Source: Montanilutibacter psychrotolerans (GTDB lineage: Bacteria; Pseudomonadota; Gammaproteobacteria; Xanthomonadales; Xanthomonadaceae). Taken from it: a DNA stretch of 64,000 nt. Positions within the stretch are counted from its first letter, which is position 1; each line of letters starts with the position of its first letter. Positions 22,101-28,646 of this stretch are shown here, one piece after another. Made by a program: the position numbers and the translations under genes. Below the pieces are notes generated by a model, which was not told where the DNA came from, searched no databases, and saw only the letters and a program-made list of their open reading frames with translations. Location of the stretch: the NCBI RefSeq assembly GCF_003719825.1, contig NZ_RIBS01000001.1, positions 796,632 through 860,631 of the forward strand, written 5' to 3'.

Positions 22101-22687
22101 CCAACGCCTACGACGAAGCCATCACCACGCCGACGGAAGAATCCGTGCGCCGCGCCGTGGCCATCCAGATGATCATCAACAAGGAGCTGGGGCTGAACTT
22201 CAACGAGAACCCCTGGCAGGGCAGCTTCATCGTCGACAAGCTCACCGACATCGTCGAAGAAGCCGTCTACAAGGAGTTCGAGGCCATCAGCGAGCGCGGC
22301 GGCGTGCTCGGCGCCATGGACACCATGTACCAGCGCGGCAAGATCCAGGAAGAAAGCCTGTACTACGAGCACAAGAAGCACGACGGCAGCCTGCCGCTGG
22401 TGGGCGTCAACACCTTCCTGCCGAAAGACCACGGCGGCGACATCGTCACCGAGATCGAACTGATCCGCTCGACCGAAAGCGAGAAGGGCCAGCAGATCGA
22501 AAACGTCGCCGGCTACCAGTCCAACCGCAACACCTACGCCGCCGAGGGTCTCAAGCCCCTACAGGCCGCCGCGCGCGAACGCCGCAACGTGTTCGCCAGC
22601 CTGATGGAGGCGGTGAAGACGCACAGCCTGGGGCAGATCAGTCACGCGCTTTACGATGTGGGTGGGGAGTATCGGCGGAATATGTGA
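19175..22687 (+). CDS. icmF: Fused isobutyryl-CoA mutase IcmF, carrying an in-frame REPIN
   Basis: The 1,170-residue adenosylcobalamin enzyme interconverts isobutyryl- and butyryl-CoA (and isovaleryl-/pivalyl-CoA in known IcmFs). The B12 domain at the N-terminus has the lower axial ligand H34 in DGHDAA and a glycine-rich VFGGGGGTI. The MeaI-type G-protein chaperone domain has P-loop [12 protein letters not shown] (209-220), [12 protein letters not shown] and NKFD. The C-terminal mutase domain includes [21 protein letters not shown] and [16 protein letters not shown]. Residues 498-519 are encoded by a complete 64-bp REPIN in the linker after the G domain, with the frame kept open. The protein is longer than the roughly 1,090 residues known for IcmF. 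The ATG at 19175 is chosen because homology begins there. Confidence 0.93.
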   Translation: MSTVASNLPETQNPQTEATSPLRFVTAASLFDGHDAAINIMRRLIQGQGAEVIHLGHNRSVEDVVRAALQEDADGIALSSYQGGHVEYFKYMVDMLRERGAGHIKVFGGGGGTITPEEIRELQGYGVERIYHPNDGMHMGLVAMIEDVVRRAADGRRADTAPDKPAAIDDEITIGKTLSAIEEGQYDETQLAHLRKQWQLAGGKTPVVGITGTGGAGKSSVTDELLNRFLHHFPQMRIAVISVDPTRRRTGGALLGDRIRMNSLRSPRVYMRSMATRRQHAATNVVLKDSIGFLKGLGYDLVIVETAGIGQSDSEIVDLVDFPMYVMTSDFGAPSQLEKIDMLDYAELVVLNKFDKRGAEDALRDVRKQWKRNRVAFQMKDEDVPVYPTIASQFNDPGISWMFANLCRLLRDKLSLPADHWTPQLDTTLKEPRATVLIPGSRVRYLAEIAEQGRAINTRIESQAETADRAQSYWQSLHDLSDDALPGALDLYSADHVVGWAQAHHREGSAHGGLEPTLPIDRTLVTLRQRYNDAIQSLSSDALRLLREWPARLKSITDEITEYEVRGKKIRVENYRESLSHQLIPKIAAPTYKSWGELLVFLQKENLPGYYPYTGGVYPYRRTGEDPIRMFAGEGTPERTNRRFHYLSVGQPAARLSTAFDSVTLYGEDPAVRPDIFGKIGNSGVNIASLDDMKKLYSGFDLCAPTTSVSMTINGPAPMILAMFMNTAIDQQVEKYLREDQARWDEAHNRIEAMFEGRQRPQYSGMLPETNDGLGLGLLGVTGDQVVAPEIYENIKAHTLATVRGTVQADILKEDQAQNTCIFSTEFALRMMGDIQQYFVDRNVRNFYSVSISGYHIAEAGANPISQLAFTLSNGFTIVEYYLARGMKIDDFAPNLSFFFSNGMDPEYTVIGRVARRIWARAMRERYGADARSQMMKYHIQTSGRSLHAQEIQFNDIRTTLQALYALFDNCNSLHTNAYDEAITTPTEESVRRAVAIQMIINKELGLNFNENPWQGSFIVDKLTDIVEEAVYKEFEAISERGGVLGAMDTMYQRGKIQEESLYYEHKKHDGSLPLVGVNTFLPKDHGGDIVTEIELIRSTESEKGQQIENVAGYQSNRNTYAAEGLKPLQAAARERRNVFASLMEAVKTHSLGQISHALYDVGGEYRRNM
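20666..20729. repeat. Intragenic REPIN inside icmF
   Basis: Two perfect 22-bp inverted arms, each a GTAG tetranucleotide plus the palindrome GGTGGGCTCAAGCCCACC, flank a 20-bp spacer. The first base is in codon phase with icmF and the unit is read as [20 protein letters not shown]. It is identical in type to the intergenic repeats downstream. Confidence 0.95.
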
Positions 22688-22703
22688 ATCGGCCAGCCTA
22701 GGA

Positions 22704-22790
22704 GGGGCGGCTTCTCCCGTCGCCTGCCCGCGGACGAGCGTAGAAGCGCCGGGCGCATGGCCCGTCGCGAACGGGGCATATGGCAACGCG
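22704..22790 (+). pseudogene. RAYT transposase remnant (middle part)
   Basis: Seventeen bases after the icmF stop, about 87 bp match the RAYT gene at 26339-26968 around its FSRRLP..ERRSAGRMARRERGIWQR segment, including a nearly identical stretch from GAGCGCCGGGCG to GAACGGGGCAT. Both ends of the gene are missing. A variant REP (22794-22815) follows directly. Confidence 0.8.
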
Positions 22791-22793
22791 TAA

Positions 22794-22815
22794 GGCGGAC
22801 TTGAGCCCGCCCTAC
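22794..22815 (-). repeat. REP, GGCGGAC-stem variant
   Basis: GGCGGACTTGAGCCCGCC followed by CTAC (the GTAG tetranucleotide on the minus strand). It belongs to the GC-stem variant class of the same REP family and joins the RAYT remnant to the spacer of the next element. Confidence 0.8.
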
Positions 22816-22849
22816 GGCTTCCCGCTCAACCTCCCGTCGCGACGAATGC

Positions 22850-23489
22850 GTAGGGTGGGCCCTGGCCCACCGCTTTGCGGCCGCGGAGTTCTCCGACGGT
22901 GAGGTGTGCGGTGCGCTGATGCTTCGGCGCGATGGCGTGCACCACGCTGCACCGATGTCGAACTATCGTCGGATGTGGGTGCCGGGTGGCACCTACTTCT
23001 TCACCGTCAATCTGCTTGAACGCCGCCGCCGATTGTTGGTGGATCGGGTCGGTGACTTGCGCGCGGCATTCCGGTCAACGCATGCGGTGCGACCTTTCGA
23101 GATTCTGGCCATCGTCATCCTTCCCGATCACCTGCATTGCCTGTGGCGATTGCCGCCGGGAGACACCGACAACGCCAACCGGTGGGCGCAGATCAAGTCG
23201 GGCTTTTCGCGCCGCCTGCCTGCCGACGAGCACAGGACTCCAGGGAGAGCGGCGCGCCGGGAGCGCGGGATCTGGCAACGTCGCTACTGGGAACATGTGA
23301 TCCGGGACGACAATGACCTGCGCCGGCATGTCGAGTACATCCACTTCAACCCGGTGAAGCACGGGCATTCGCGGCGTGCGATCGATTGGCCCCATTCGTC
23401 GTTTCGCCGGTGGGTTGAGGGTGGCGAGTATCCGGCCGATTGGGGCGGGTGAAGCGGCGAGGGCGGAGGTGGGCTTGAGCCCACCCTAC
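22850..23489 (+). mobile_element. RAYT element 1: REP - leader - RAYT - REP
   Basis: The element opens with a forward REP (GTAG at 22850, palindrome 22854-22871) and a leader of about 80 bp. It then carries an intact RAYT gene and closes with an inverted REP (palindrome 23468-23485, CTAC 23486-23489) 16 bp after the stop. The first REP lies 105 bp before the ATG, nearly the same as in element 2 (110 bp). The layout is that of a REPIN with a transposase between its two REPs. Confidence 0.85.
22955..23452 (+). CDS. REP-associated tyrosine transposase (RAYT), copy 1
   Basis: The 165-residue single-strand DNA transposase belongs to the IS200/IS605-like Y1 HUH group. The HUH motif is H59-L-H61 in PDHLHCLW. 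Candidate nucleophile tyrosines are Y111 (QRRYWEH) and Y128 in the family hallmark YIHFNPVKHG. Family knowledge: RAYTs recognise REP hairpins with an adjacent GTAG tetranucleotide, which is what flanks this gene. The start MSNYRRMWVPGGTYFF at 22955 is shared with copy 2; an upstream GTG at 22904 would add leader-encoded residues. All catalytic residues are intact, so it is probably functional. Confidence 0.93.
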   Translation: MSNYRRMWVPGGTYFFTVNLLERRRRLLVDRVGDLRAAFRSTHAVRPFEILAIVILPDHLHCLWRLPPGDTDNANRWAQIKSGFSRRLPADEHRTPGRAARRERGIWQRRYWEHVIRDDNDLRRHVEYIHFNPVKHGHSRRAIDWPHSSFRRWVEGGEYPADWGG

Positions 23490-23523
23490 GACCGCAACGC
23501 GACCCTGCGACTTTCCATGATGC

Positions 23524-23583
23524 GTAGGGTGGGCCCTCGCCCACCGTTCTACGACGGTCGGTGGGCGTATGTCCCGCCCACGG
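23524..23583. repeat. REP with attached RAYT-leader fragment
   Basis: GTAG at 23524 and GGTGGGCCCTCGCCCACC are followed by TTCTACGACGGTCGGTGGGC, the start of the RAYT leader, and then a decayed second palindrome (CCCGCCCACGG). There is no transposase between them. Confidence 0.75.
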
Positions 23584-23628
23584 TGCGCCGGCTACACTCC
23601 GACCTCATCACGACTTCCCGGTGGATTG

Positions 23629-24186
23629 ATGGAGTCATTCAAACGCGCGCAGGTCATGCAGGCTTTCCTGGCCGAGGCGCTGGCCGCGCAGGGCTTCCGC
23701 CCGAGTGCCATCCTGCCGGACGACCGCGGTGCGCCGGTGCATGTGGGCGTGCTCAAGAACGGCGACGAGGCTGATGCCATCAAGGTGGTCTTCGTCGTTT
23801 CGCAGTTCGATGCGTTCACGCCCTTGGCCATCACCGACCTGGACGCGGGGAAAGTGGCCGATCCGTTGCTCGCGGCGATCGCGCAATCCCGCGGCCCCGA
23901 TAGCTGGGCGATCGGCAGGGTGTACGACGTCGTCGGTTCCGACTACCTCGCCGCCCGCGACGTGACCGGCTTGCTGCTGCTGGCGCCGGAAACGGCAAAT
24001 CTGTTTTTGGATCTGACCGAGACCATGACCCTCGCGGGCCAGGCGTTCGCGCTGCGCCTGGCGATCTATCTCAAGGGTGACGAAACCCGCGCCGCGCGCG
24101 CCGACTTGGTCGCGTTGCTGGACGAGTTCGACGCAACTGGGCGCGACATCTTCCTACTCGAAGCCCCGGCTCCCGAAGGCGCATGA
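23629..24186 (+). CDS. Hypothetical protein
   Basis: I do not recognise this 185-residue protein. It begins MESFKRAQVMQAFLAEALAAQGF and has an alternating strand/helix pattern with hydrophobic segments (IKVVFVVSQF, VTGLLLLAPETANLFLDL) too polar for membrane spans. No signal peptide is present. It is soluble, acidic and has the same GC-rich codon use as its neighbours. An intrinsic terminator 130 bp downstream closes the transcript, and REPs lie on both sides. Confidence 0.6.
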   Translation: MESFKRAQVMQAFLAEALAAQGFRPSAILPDDRGAPVHVGVLKNGDEADAIKVVFVVSQFDAFTPLAITDLDAGKVADPLLAAIAQSRGPDSWAIGRVYDVVGSDYLAARDVTGLLLLAPETANLFLDLTETMTLAGQAFALRLAIYLKGDETRAARADLVALLDEFDATGRDIFLLEAPAPEGA

Positions 24187-24218
24187 CCTGAGACCGCAAA
24201 CGGGCACGACCCACGTAA

Positions 24219-24240
24219 GACGGGCGCAAGCCCGCCGTAC
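24219..24240 (-). repeat. Diverged REP (GACGGGC/GCCCGCC stem)
   Basis: GACGGGCGCAAGCCCGCC followed by GTAC where CTAC is expected. One stem mismatch and an altered tetranucleotide mark it as a decayed copy. Confidence 0.6.
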
Positions 24241-24315
24241 GACCACTCGTTCAAATGCCCCCGTGGCCATGTGTCGGCGGGACACGTGAACGTCTGCCGA
24301 TAGCACGTGCGATGA

Positions 24316-24341
24316 GGCCCGCTCCGGCGGGCCGTTTTCTT
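24316..24341 (+). terminator. Rho-independent terminator after the hypothetical gene at 23629
   Basis: A perfect 7-bp stem GGCCCGC/GCGGGCC with loop TCCG is followed by GTTTTCTT. It lies between the hypothetical gene and the VOC gene and separates their transcripts. Confidence 0.8.
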
Positions 24342-24431
24342 CGGGAACGCATCACTCACCGTCTTGATCCGTCGCGAACGCTCCGCGTGCTAACCCGTTC
24401 CTCGGAATACCTGGCCACCACCGGAGCTCCC

Positions 24432-24860
24432 ATGGAAATCAACGAACTCCACCGCGGTCGACTCATCGATCATGTCCAGCTGGTCGTGCGTGACCTCGAA
24501 GCGAGCCGCGCGTTCTACGCCGCGGTGCTCGAGGTTTTGCAGGTGCCCATGGGCGGCGAACAAGACGGCTTCTTCTGGGCCGACGAGTTCTGCGTATCGA
24601 CCGCCGACAGCGACGCGGCAGAGGGTCGGCTGACGGGGCCCACCCACGTGGCGTTCCAGGCCGCCGACCGCGCGATGGTCGATGCCTTCCACAAGGCTGC
24701 CCTTGCGCACGGCGGCAAGGACAACGGTGCCCCGGGCGAGCGCCCCTACCACCCGGGCTACTACGCCGCCTTCGTTCTCGACCCCGATGGCAACAACATC
24801 GAAGCCGTGTACCACGGGGAGGCGAAGCGCAGCGCGGCGTCGGTGAAGATCACGTTCTGA
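24432..24860 (+). CDS. VOC-family protein (paralogue of the gene at 2518-2919)
   Basis: The 142-residue protein has one vicinal-oxygen-chelate domain: LIDHVQLVVRDLEASRAFY (first metal His), FFWADEFCVS, THVAFQA and YHPGYYAAFVLDPDGNNIEA (last Glu ligand). The DNGAPGERPYHPGYY segment closely matches the VOC protein in the liu cluster. The start MEINELHRGRLIDH gives the natural domain boundary. The substrate is unknown. Confidence 0.87.
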   Translation: MEINELHRGRLIDHVQLVVRDLEASRAFYAAVLEVLQVPMGGEQDGFFWADEFCVSTADSDAAEGRLTGPTHVAFQAADRAMVDAFHKAALAHGGKDNGAPGERPYHPGYYAAFVLDPDGNNIEAVYHGEAKRSAASVKITF

Positions 24861-24867
24861 ACGAAAT

Positions 24868-24914
24868 AGGCGTTCGAAGCCATCAGCGAACGCGGCGAGG
24901 TCCTCGACGCCATG
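24868..24914 (+). pseudogene. Short icmF 3' fragment
   Basis: About 47 bp just after the VOC gene match icmF at 22274-22320 at roughly 40 positions. They encode [14 protein letters not shown] against [14 protein letters not shown] in intact IcmF. Nothing else of icmF is present. It is a relic of a duplication or rearrangement in this repeat-rich stretch. Confidence 0.6.
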
Positions 24915-24992
24915 TGCCCGAGGCAACCTCTGTGCGTCTGCAACGAACGTGCCGGGTAGACTGCCGAATCTTCGCTGCTGGAACCCGCCATC

Positions 24993-25847
24993 GTGCCGCG
25001 CATTCTCTTGATCGCGTTCTGCTTCGTGGTGTTGGTTTCGGTTTCGGTTTCGGCGTCTGCAAAGGAGCCGGTCTTCGACGTGCATGTCCATCTGCGCGAG
25101 GGCGAGGCGTCGCTGCACGAATACCAGGCGGACGTCGCCGCGTCGGGCGTCGAGTTGGATGGACTGGCCGCGATGTGGTTCGGCGGGCCGCACCAGGCCC
25201 TGCATGGCGAGCTGGACAAGGTCCGCACCGGCAACGACGCGATCATCGCGCTCGCTGCGAAGCAACCGCAATTGCTGCCCGTGGCCACGGTGCATCCCTA
25301 CGACGGACAGGCCGCGCTCTACGAGTTGACGCGCGTGGCCGGGCGCGGCGTGAAGGTGCTGAAGATTCATCCGCACACGCAGAAGTTCGACGCCGACGAC
25401 CCGCGCGTGCTGATGCTGGTTCGGCATGCCGGCGCGCAGGGCATGACGGTGCTGATGGACAATGCCAACATCCTGCCGGGCGACAGCGAGCGCCTGTTCA
25501 ACCTGGCAATCCAGGCGCCCAAGACGAAGTTCATCTTCGCCCACATCGGTGCAATGAATTTCCGGTTCTGGAACATGCTGGCCCTGGCGCGAACCGCTGA
25601 TGACTTCTTCGCTGACAACATCTACTTCGACATCTCCGCGACGGTGGTGCTCGTCGCCGATTCGCCGATAGAGCCCGAGTTTGTCTGGACCCTGCGCAAT
25701 GTCGGCATCGACCACGTGCTCCTGGGTTCCGACTATCCCCAACTGGGGATAGGCAAGGCCGTGGACGCGCTCGAACGGCTAGACCTGACGGACGAAGAGA
25801 AGGCGAAGGTCCGCTCGGGGAATGCGCGCAGGCTTTTCGGCCGCTGA
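24993..25847 (+). CDS. Exported amidohydrolase-family (TIM-barrel metal hydrolase) protein
   Basis: The 284-residue protein starts at a GTG and has a signal peptide (MPRILLIAFCFVVLVSVSVSA) that contains a TTTCGG-type 6-bp repeat encoding VSVSVS. The mature part is an amidohydrolase-2 type barrel: FDVHVHL (HxH metal motif), VKVLKIHPHTQKFD (Lys and His), IFAHIGA (His) and HVLLGSDYPQLG (catalytic Asp). The C-terminus DEEKAKVRSGNARRLFGR is the usual ending of such enzymes. Substrate unknown. Confidence 0.8.
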   Translation: MPRILLIAFCFVVLVSVSVSASAKEPVFDVHVHLREGEASLHEYQADVAASGVELDGLAAMWFGGPHQALHGELDKVRTGNDAIIALAAKQPQLLPVATVHPYDGQAALYELTRVAGRGVKVLKIHPHTQKFDADDPRVLMLVRHAGAQGMTVLMDNANILPGDSERLFNLAIQAPKTKFIFAHIGAMNFRFWNMLALARTADDFFADNIYFDISATVVLVADSPIEPEFVWTLRNVGIDHVLLGSDYPQLGIGKAVDALERLDLTDEEKAKVRSGNARRLFGR

Positions 25848-25890
25848 CGACTGAAGCAAAACACGGGTCATAGTCGACTTTTCCTAACCC

Positions 25891-25911
25891 GCGGGCTTGA
25901 GCCCGCCCTAC
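25891..25911 (-). repeat. REP, GC-stem variant
   Basis: GCGGGCTTGAGCCCGC with flanking CCTAC. It is a GGCGGGC-class REP, 42 bp before the deleted RAYT element. Confidence 0.8.
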
Positions 25912-25953
25912 GGCCACAACGCACGCTCGTACACCTTCCCGCCGCGACGATGC

Positions 25954-26186
25954 GTAGGGTGGACCCTGGCCCACCGATTACGGAGGTCGGTGGGGCGTTC
26001 TCCTACTGCGCGAGGCGGGGTGCGTTGATATCGCCCCGTGCAGGGATCGGACACGCTGCGGGGATGTCGAACTATCGTCGCACGTGCCGCACTCGTCGTT
26101 TCGCCGCTCGGTCGAGCGGGGCGCCTATCCGGCTGAGAGGGGTGGGCGACGCGTGCTGGGCGAAGGCGGGCTTGAGCCCGCCCGAC
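25954..26186 (+). mobile_element. Internally deleted RAYT element
   Basis: The order is REP (GTAG at 25954), a leader nearly identical to that of element 2, an ATG at 26064 encoding MSNYRRT, then a direct jump near 26082 to the RAYT 3' end (CPHSSFRRSVERGAYPAERGG in another frame), and a closing GC-stem REP (26165-26186). About 430 bp of transposase are missing compared with the intact copy. It stands in tandem with element 2, in the same orientation. Confidence 0.9.
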
Positions 26187-26228
26187 GACCGCAACGCACG
26201 CTCGCACACCTCCACTGCGCGACGATGC

Positions 26229-26879
26229 GTAGGGTGGGCCCTGGCCCACCGATTACGGAGGTCGGTGGGGCGTTCTCCTACGGCGCGATGCGGGATGGGC
26301 CGATATCGAGCGGTGCCGGGATCGGACACGCTGCGGGGATGTCGAACTATCGCCGTATGTGGGTGCCCGGTGGCACCTATTTCTTTAGCGTCAACTTGCT
26401 CGATCGGCGGCGCCGGTTGCTGGTGGATCGGATCGCGGATCTGCGGATGGCGTTTCGAGTGGCGCAAGCGGTGCGGCCGTTTGACGTCCATGCGATCGTG
26501 GTCCTGCCGGATCACCTGCATTGCCTGTGGCGATTGCCGGCGGGAGATGTCGACAACGCCAATCGCTGGGCGCAGATCAAAGGCGGGTTTTCCCGTCGCT
26601 TGCCGGTGGATGAGCGCAGGAGCGCCGGGCGAATGGCCCGTCGCGAACGGGGCATCTGGCAGCGCCGCTATTGGGAGCACCTGATCCGCGACGAGAACGA
26701 CCTGCGTCGACACGTCGAGTACATCCATTTCAACCCGGTGAAGCATGGACATGTGGTGCGCGCGCTGGATTGGCCGCACTCGTCGTTTCGCCGCTGGGTC
26801 GAGCGGGGCGCGTATCCGGCTGATTGGGGTGGTGAACAGCGTGTTGTGATGGGCGAAGGTGGGCTTGAGCCCACCCTAC
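26229..26879 (+). mobile_element. RAYT element 2: REP - leader - RAYT - REP
   Basis: GTAG at 26229 opens the element. The ATG follows 110 bp later, and the inverted REP (palindrome 26858-26875, CTAC 26876-26879) lies inside the extended 3' end of the RAYT frame. A tandem array of the RAYT tail plus REP continues to 27073. Confidence 0.88.
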
Positions 26880-26968
26880 GGTCCTCTCCGGATGATTGGG
26901 GTGGTGAACAGCGACGCGTGGTGGGCGAAGACGGGCTTGAGCCAACCCTACGGTCCAGCTTGTGGTGA
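26339..26968 (+). CDS. REP-associated tyrosine transposase (RAYT), copy 2, with REP-encoded tail
   Basis: The first 165 residues align without gaps to copy 1 and keep HLH (59-61), YWEH (Y111) and YIHFNPVKHG (Y128). Copy 1 stops after ADWGG. Here a change at that point lets the frame run on for 44 residues through two REP-containing repeats, read as [12 protein letters not shown] and GEDGLEPTLRSS. The tail is therefore repeat-derived and probably not part of the original fold. Upstream in-frame sequence (from 26084) belongs to the deleted element and is excluded from the CDS. Confidence 0.9.
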   Translation: MSNYRRMWVPGGTYFFSVNLLDRRRRLLVDRIADLRMAFRVAQAVRPFDVHAIVVLPDHLHCLWRLPAGDVDNANRWAQIKGGFSRRLPVDERRSAGRMARRERGIWQRRYWEHLIRDENDLRRHVEYIHFNPVKHGHVVRALDWPHSSFRRWVERGAYPADWGGEQRVVMGEGGLEPTLRSSPDDWGGEQRRVVGEDGLEPTLRSSLW

Positions 26969-27073
26969 ACAGCGTGTTGTGATGGGCGAAGGTGGGCTTG
27001 AGCCCACCCTACGATCCAGCTTGGGGTGAACAGCGTGGTGTGATGGGCGAAGGTGGGCTTGAGCCCACCCTAC
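26831..27073 (+). repeat. Tandem array of RAYT 3' end plus REP (72, 61 and 61 bp steps)
   Basis: The segment GGTGAACAGCG...GGGCGAA and its REP recur with starts at 26831, 26903, 26964 and 27025. The first copy is the real end of the RAYT gene, so the unit includes RAYT coding sequence. REP palindromes begin at 26858, 26991 and 27052, with one decayed copy near 26929. Confidence 0.9.
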
Positions 27074-27117
27074 GGTCCTACGGCACGGTACGCCCGAGCC
27101 CAACGGATCCCGCGTAA

Positions 27118-27139
27118 GGCGGGCTTGAGCCCGCCCTGC
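27118..27139 (-). repeat. REP, GC-stem variant
   Basis: GGCGGGCTTGAGCCCGCC followed by CTGC, a one-base change from CTAC. Confidence 0.75.
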
Positions 27140-27217
27140 CGGTCATGAAGCAGTACCCATATCGCCCACGCGCGCTAACGTGTGCGCCCCTGTCTCGTAC
27201 CGATCAACGTACTGCCT

Positions 27218-28201
27218 ATGGAAATTCCCGCCTATTGGGCTGAAGCGCGGTTGCAGCACCGTGACGCTCGGCGCCAGGTCACTGTTCGTCGCTTCGGCTG
27301 GTCAGAGGTCAGCCTGGCCGAGGCAGAGGCCCATGCACACGAGCGAGCGTGCGATGCGCTCGCGACGGTTGTGTCCGGAACGGACAGTCTCAAGCGGGAA
27401 CCGAAGGTGCCCTATAACGGGGCCATCGGATTGCCGATCCGCGAGGAGGTGCTGGAACGTCTCGACGGCTGCGTCATTACGCGCAACTCGTATGGCGCGC
27501 ACTGCCTCAACACCCCGAACGTCCTGATCGCCGATATCGATGCCGCACTGCCGGTCCCCGGAATCCATTACGTCATTTCCCTGCTGGGCCTCTTGATTGG
27601 CGCGGGGGCGACATGCGCGGGCCTCGACGCATGGAGTCCACGCGTGATCGTTGCCCTGGTCCTGGCGAGCCTTGTCTTCTTCGCCCCGCTGACCGGGTTG
27701 CTTCACCGGCTATGGGTGGCTCTGCATGGCGGGGCAAATCGAATGGCCTTGCAGCGGGTGGAGCGATTCGTCGAAGCCCGACCGGATTGGCGGGTCAGGC
27801 TTTATGACACGCCCATGGGCATGCGCCTGATCGCTATGCACCGGGTGTTCGATCCGCTGGAAGATGCCGTGACCGACTGCTTCACGCGCCTCAAAGTGGA
27901 TCGCCTCTATGCCCTCATGTGCCGCAACCAGCGGTGCTTCCGGGCTCGTCTCACAGGGAAGCCCTGGCGCATGGGCATCGCCTCGCACATGCGGCCGCGT
28001 CCCGGGGTTTGGCCGGTAGCGCCCGAACGCATGCCGATGCGACAGGCCTGGGTGGCCGACTATGAAGCCGCCGCGGGTGGTTTCGCCGCCTGCCGCTTCC
28101 TGAAGGACATTGGCGGCGCGCCCGTCGACGCGGCGGTGCGTGCGGTTGTGGACGTGCACGATCGCGAGAGTCGTGTCGAAAGCACACTCCCGCTTGCCTG
28201 A
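27218..28201 (+). CDS. Hypothetical membrane-anchored protein
   Basis: I do not recognise this 327-residue protein with certainty. The start MEIPAYWAEARLQHR at 27218 is preferred; a GTG at 27182 is possible. Two adjacent hydrophobic helices lie in the middle (HYVISLLGLLIGAGATCAGL and VIVALVLASLVFFAPLTGLL), with soluble parts on both sides. LIADIDAA before them, and RVRLYDTPMGMRLIAMH with RLTGKPWRMG after them, loosely recall the D-x-D, His and basic motifs of the archaeo-eukaryotic primase fold; this is a weak inference. No partner gene is adjacent, and a 13-bp tandem repeat follows the stop. Confidence 0.6.
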   Translation: MEIPAYWAEARLQHRDARRQVTVRRFGWSEVSLAEAEAHAHERACDALATVVSGTDSLKREPKVPYNGAIGLPIREEVLERLDGCVITRNSYGAHCLNTPNVLIADIDAALPVPGIHYVISLLGLLIGAGATCAGLDAWSPRVIVALVLASLVFFAPLTGLLHRLWVALHGGANRMALQRVERFVEARPDWRVRLYDTPMGMRLIAMHRVFDPLEDAVTDCFTRLKVDRLYALMCRNQRCFRARLTGKPWRMGIASHMRPRPGVWPVAPERMPMRQAWVADYEAAAGGFAACRFLKDIGGAPVDAAVRAVVDVHDRESRVESTLPLA

Positions 28202-28207
28202 CCCGAA

Positions 28208-28246
28208 CCCAGAACCGGATCCCAGAACCGGATCCCAGAACCGGGT
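28208..28246. repeat. 13-bp tandem repeat, three copies
   Basis: CCCAGAACCGGAT occurs at 28208-28220 and 28221-28233, with a third copy ending GGGT at 28234-28246, six bases after the stop codon of the preceding gene. It is unrelated to the REPs. Confidence 0.9.
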
Positions 28247-28328
28247 AAAAGCGGCGGGCATTGCTTGCCATTCGAAATCAGCGCACCGCGCCTCTCGCCG
28301 TAAGAGGGCGCCAGCGCCCCGGAGAGCC

Positions 28329-28440
28329 GGTGGGCCAGGGCCCACCCTACGCAGCGCGAACGGCGCTGGGATTGGACGCGCTGCGGGGAGGCGAGCGATC
28401 GCCGCGCGCGCGTGCCGGGCGACCTTCCACTGGCTCATTG
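28329..28440 (-). repeat. REP with decayed RAYT leader and 5' end
   Basis: GGTGGGCCAGGGCCCACC with CTAC (28329-28350) is an inverted CCTG-loop REP. The following bases, with CTGCGGGGAGGCGAGCGATC and GTGCCGGGCGACC, resemble the leader, ATG and first codons of the RAYT genes after many changes. The REP is certain; the RAYT relic is less so. Confidence 0.6.
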
Positions 28441-28479
28441 CGCTGCCAAGCCTGGGAGTTGACGTGGACTGGCTTGAGA

Positions 28480-28515
28480 GGTAAATAGTTAACAAATTAG
28501 TTAAGTACACAATTG
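28480..28515. promoter_or_regulatory. AT-rich segment with repeated AGTTAA
   Basis: GTAAATAGTTAACAAATTAG and the following bases stand out as very AT-rich in a GC-rich region and contain AGTTAA twice as a direct repeat plus the palindrome GTTAAC. It lies about 130 bp before the cupin/DUF2867 gene. Promoter or operator use is inferred from composition only. Confidence 0.35.
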
Positions 28516-28643
28516 CTGTGGATTGCGCCTTCGAAGCCCTTCTTCCTATCCCGGTCGTTGGGCCAACCAAGCGCGAGAGCCGCGCCAACGCACGCAAGAA
28601 CAGCCAGCCCGCCAGCTGATCCAACAATGCAAAGAGGGTGCAT
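28497..28643 (-). CDS. Possible 48-residue membrane peptide
   Basis: A minus-strand frame divergent from the cupin gene encodes MHPLCIVGSAGGLAVLACVG followed by AALALGWPNDRDRK. This is one plausible membrane helix with a charged tail. No clear ribosome site is present and no homologue is known to me, so it may be chance. Confidence 0.2.
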   Translation of the reverse strand: MHPLCIVGSAGGLAVLACVGAALALGWPNDRDRKKGFEGAIHSNCVLN

Positions 28644-28646
28644 GTT

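Noticed and set aside
26084..26338. 85-residue N-terminal extension of RAYT copy 2
   Set aside because: The extension runs through the deleted element, a REP and the leader; copy 1 and homology both begin at MSNYRR.
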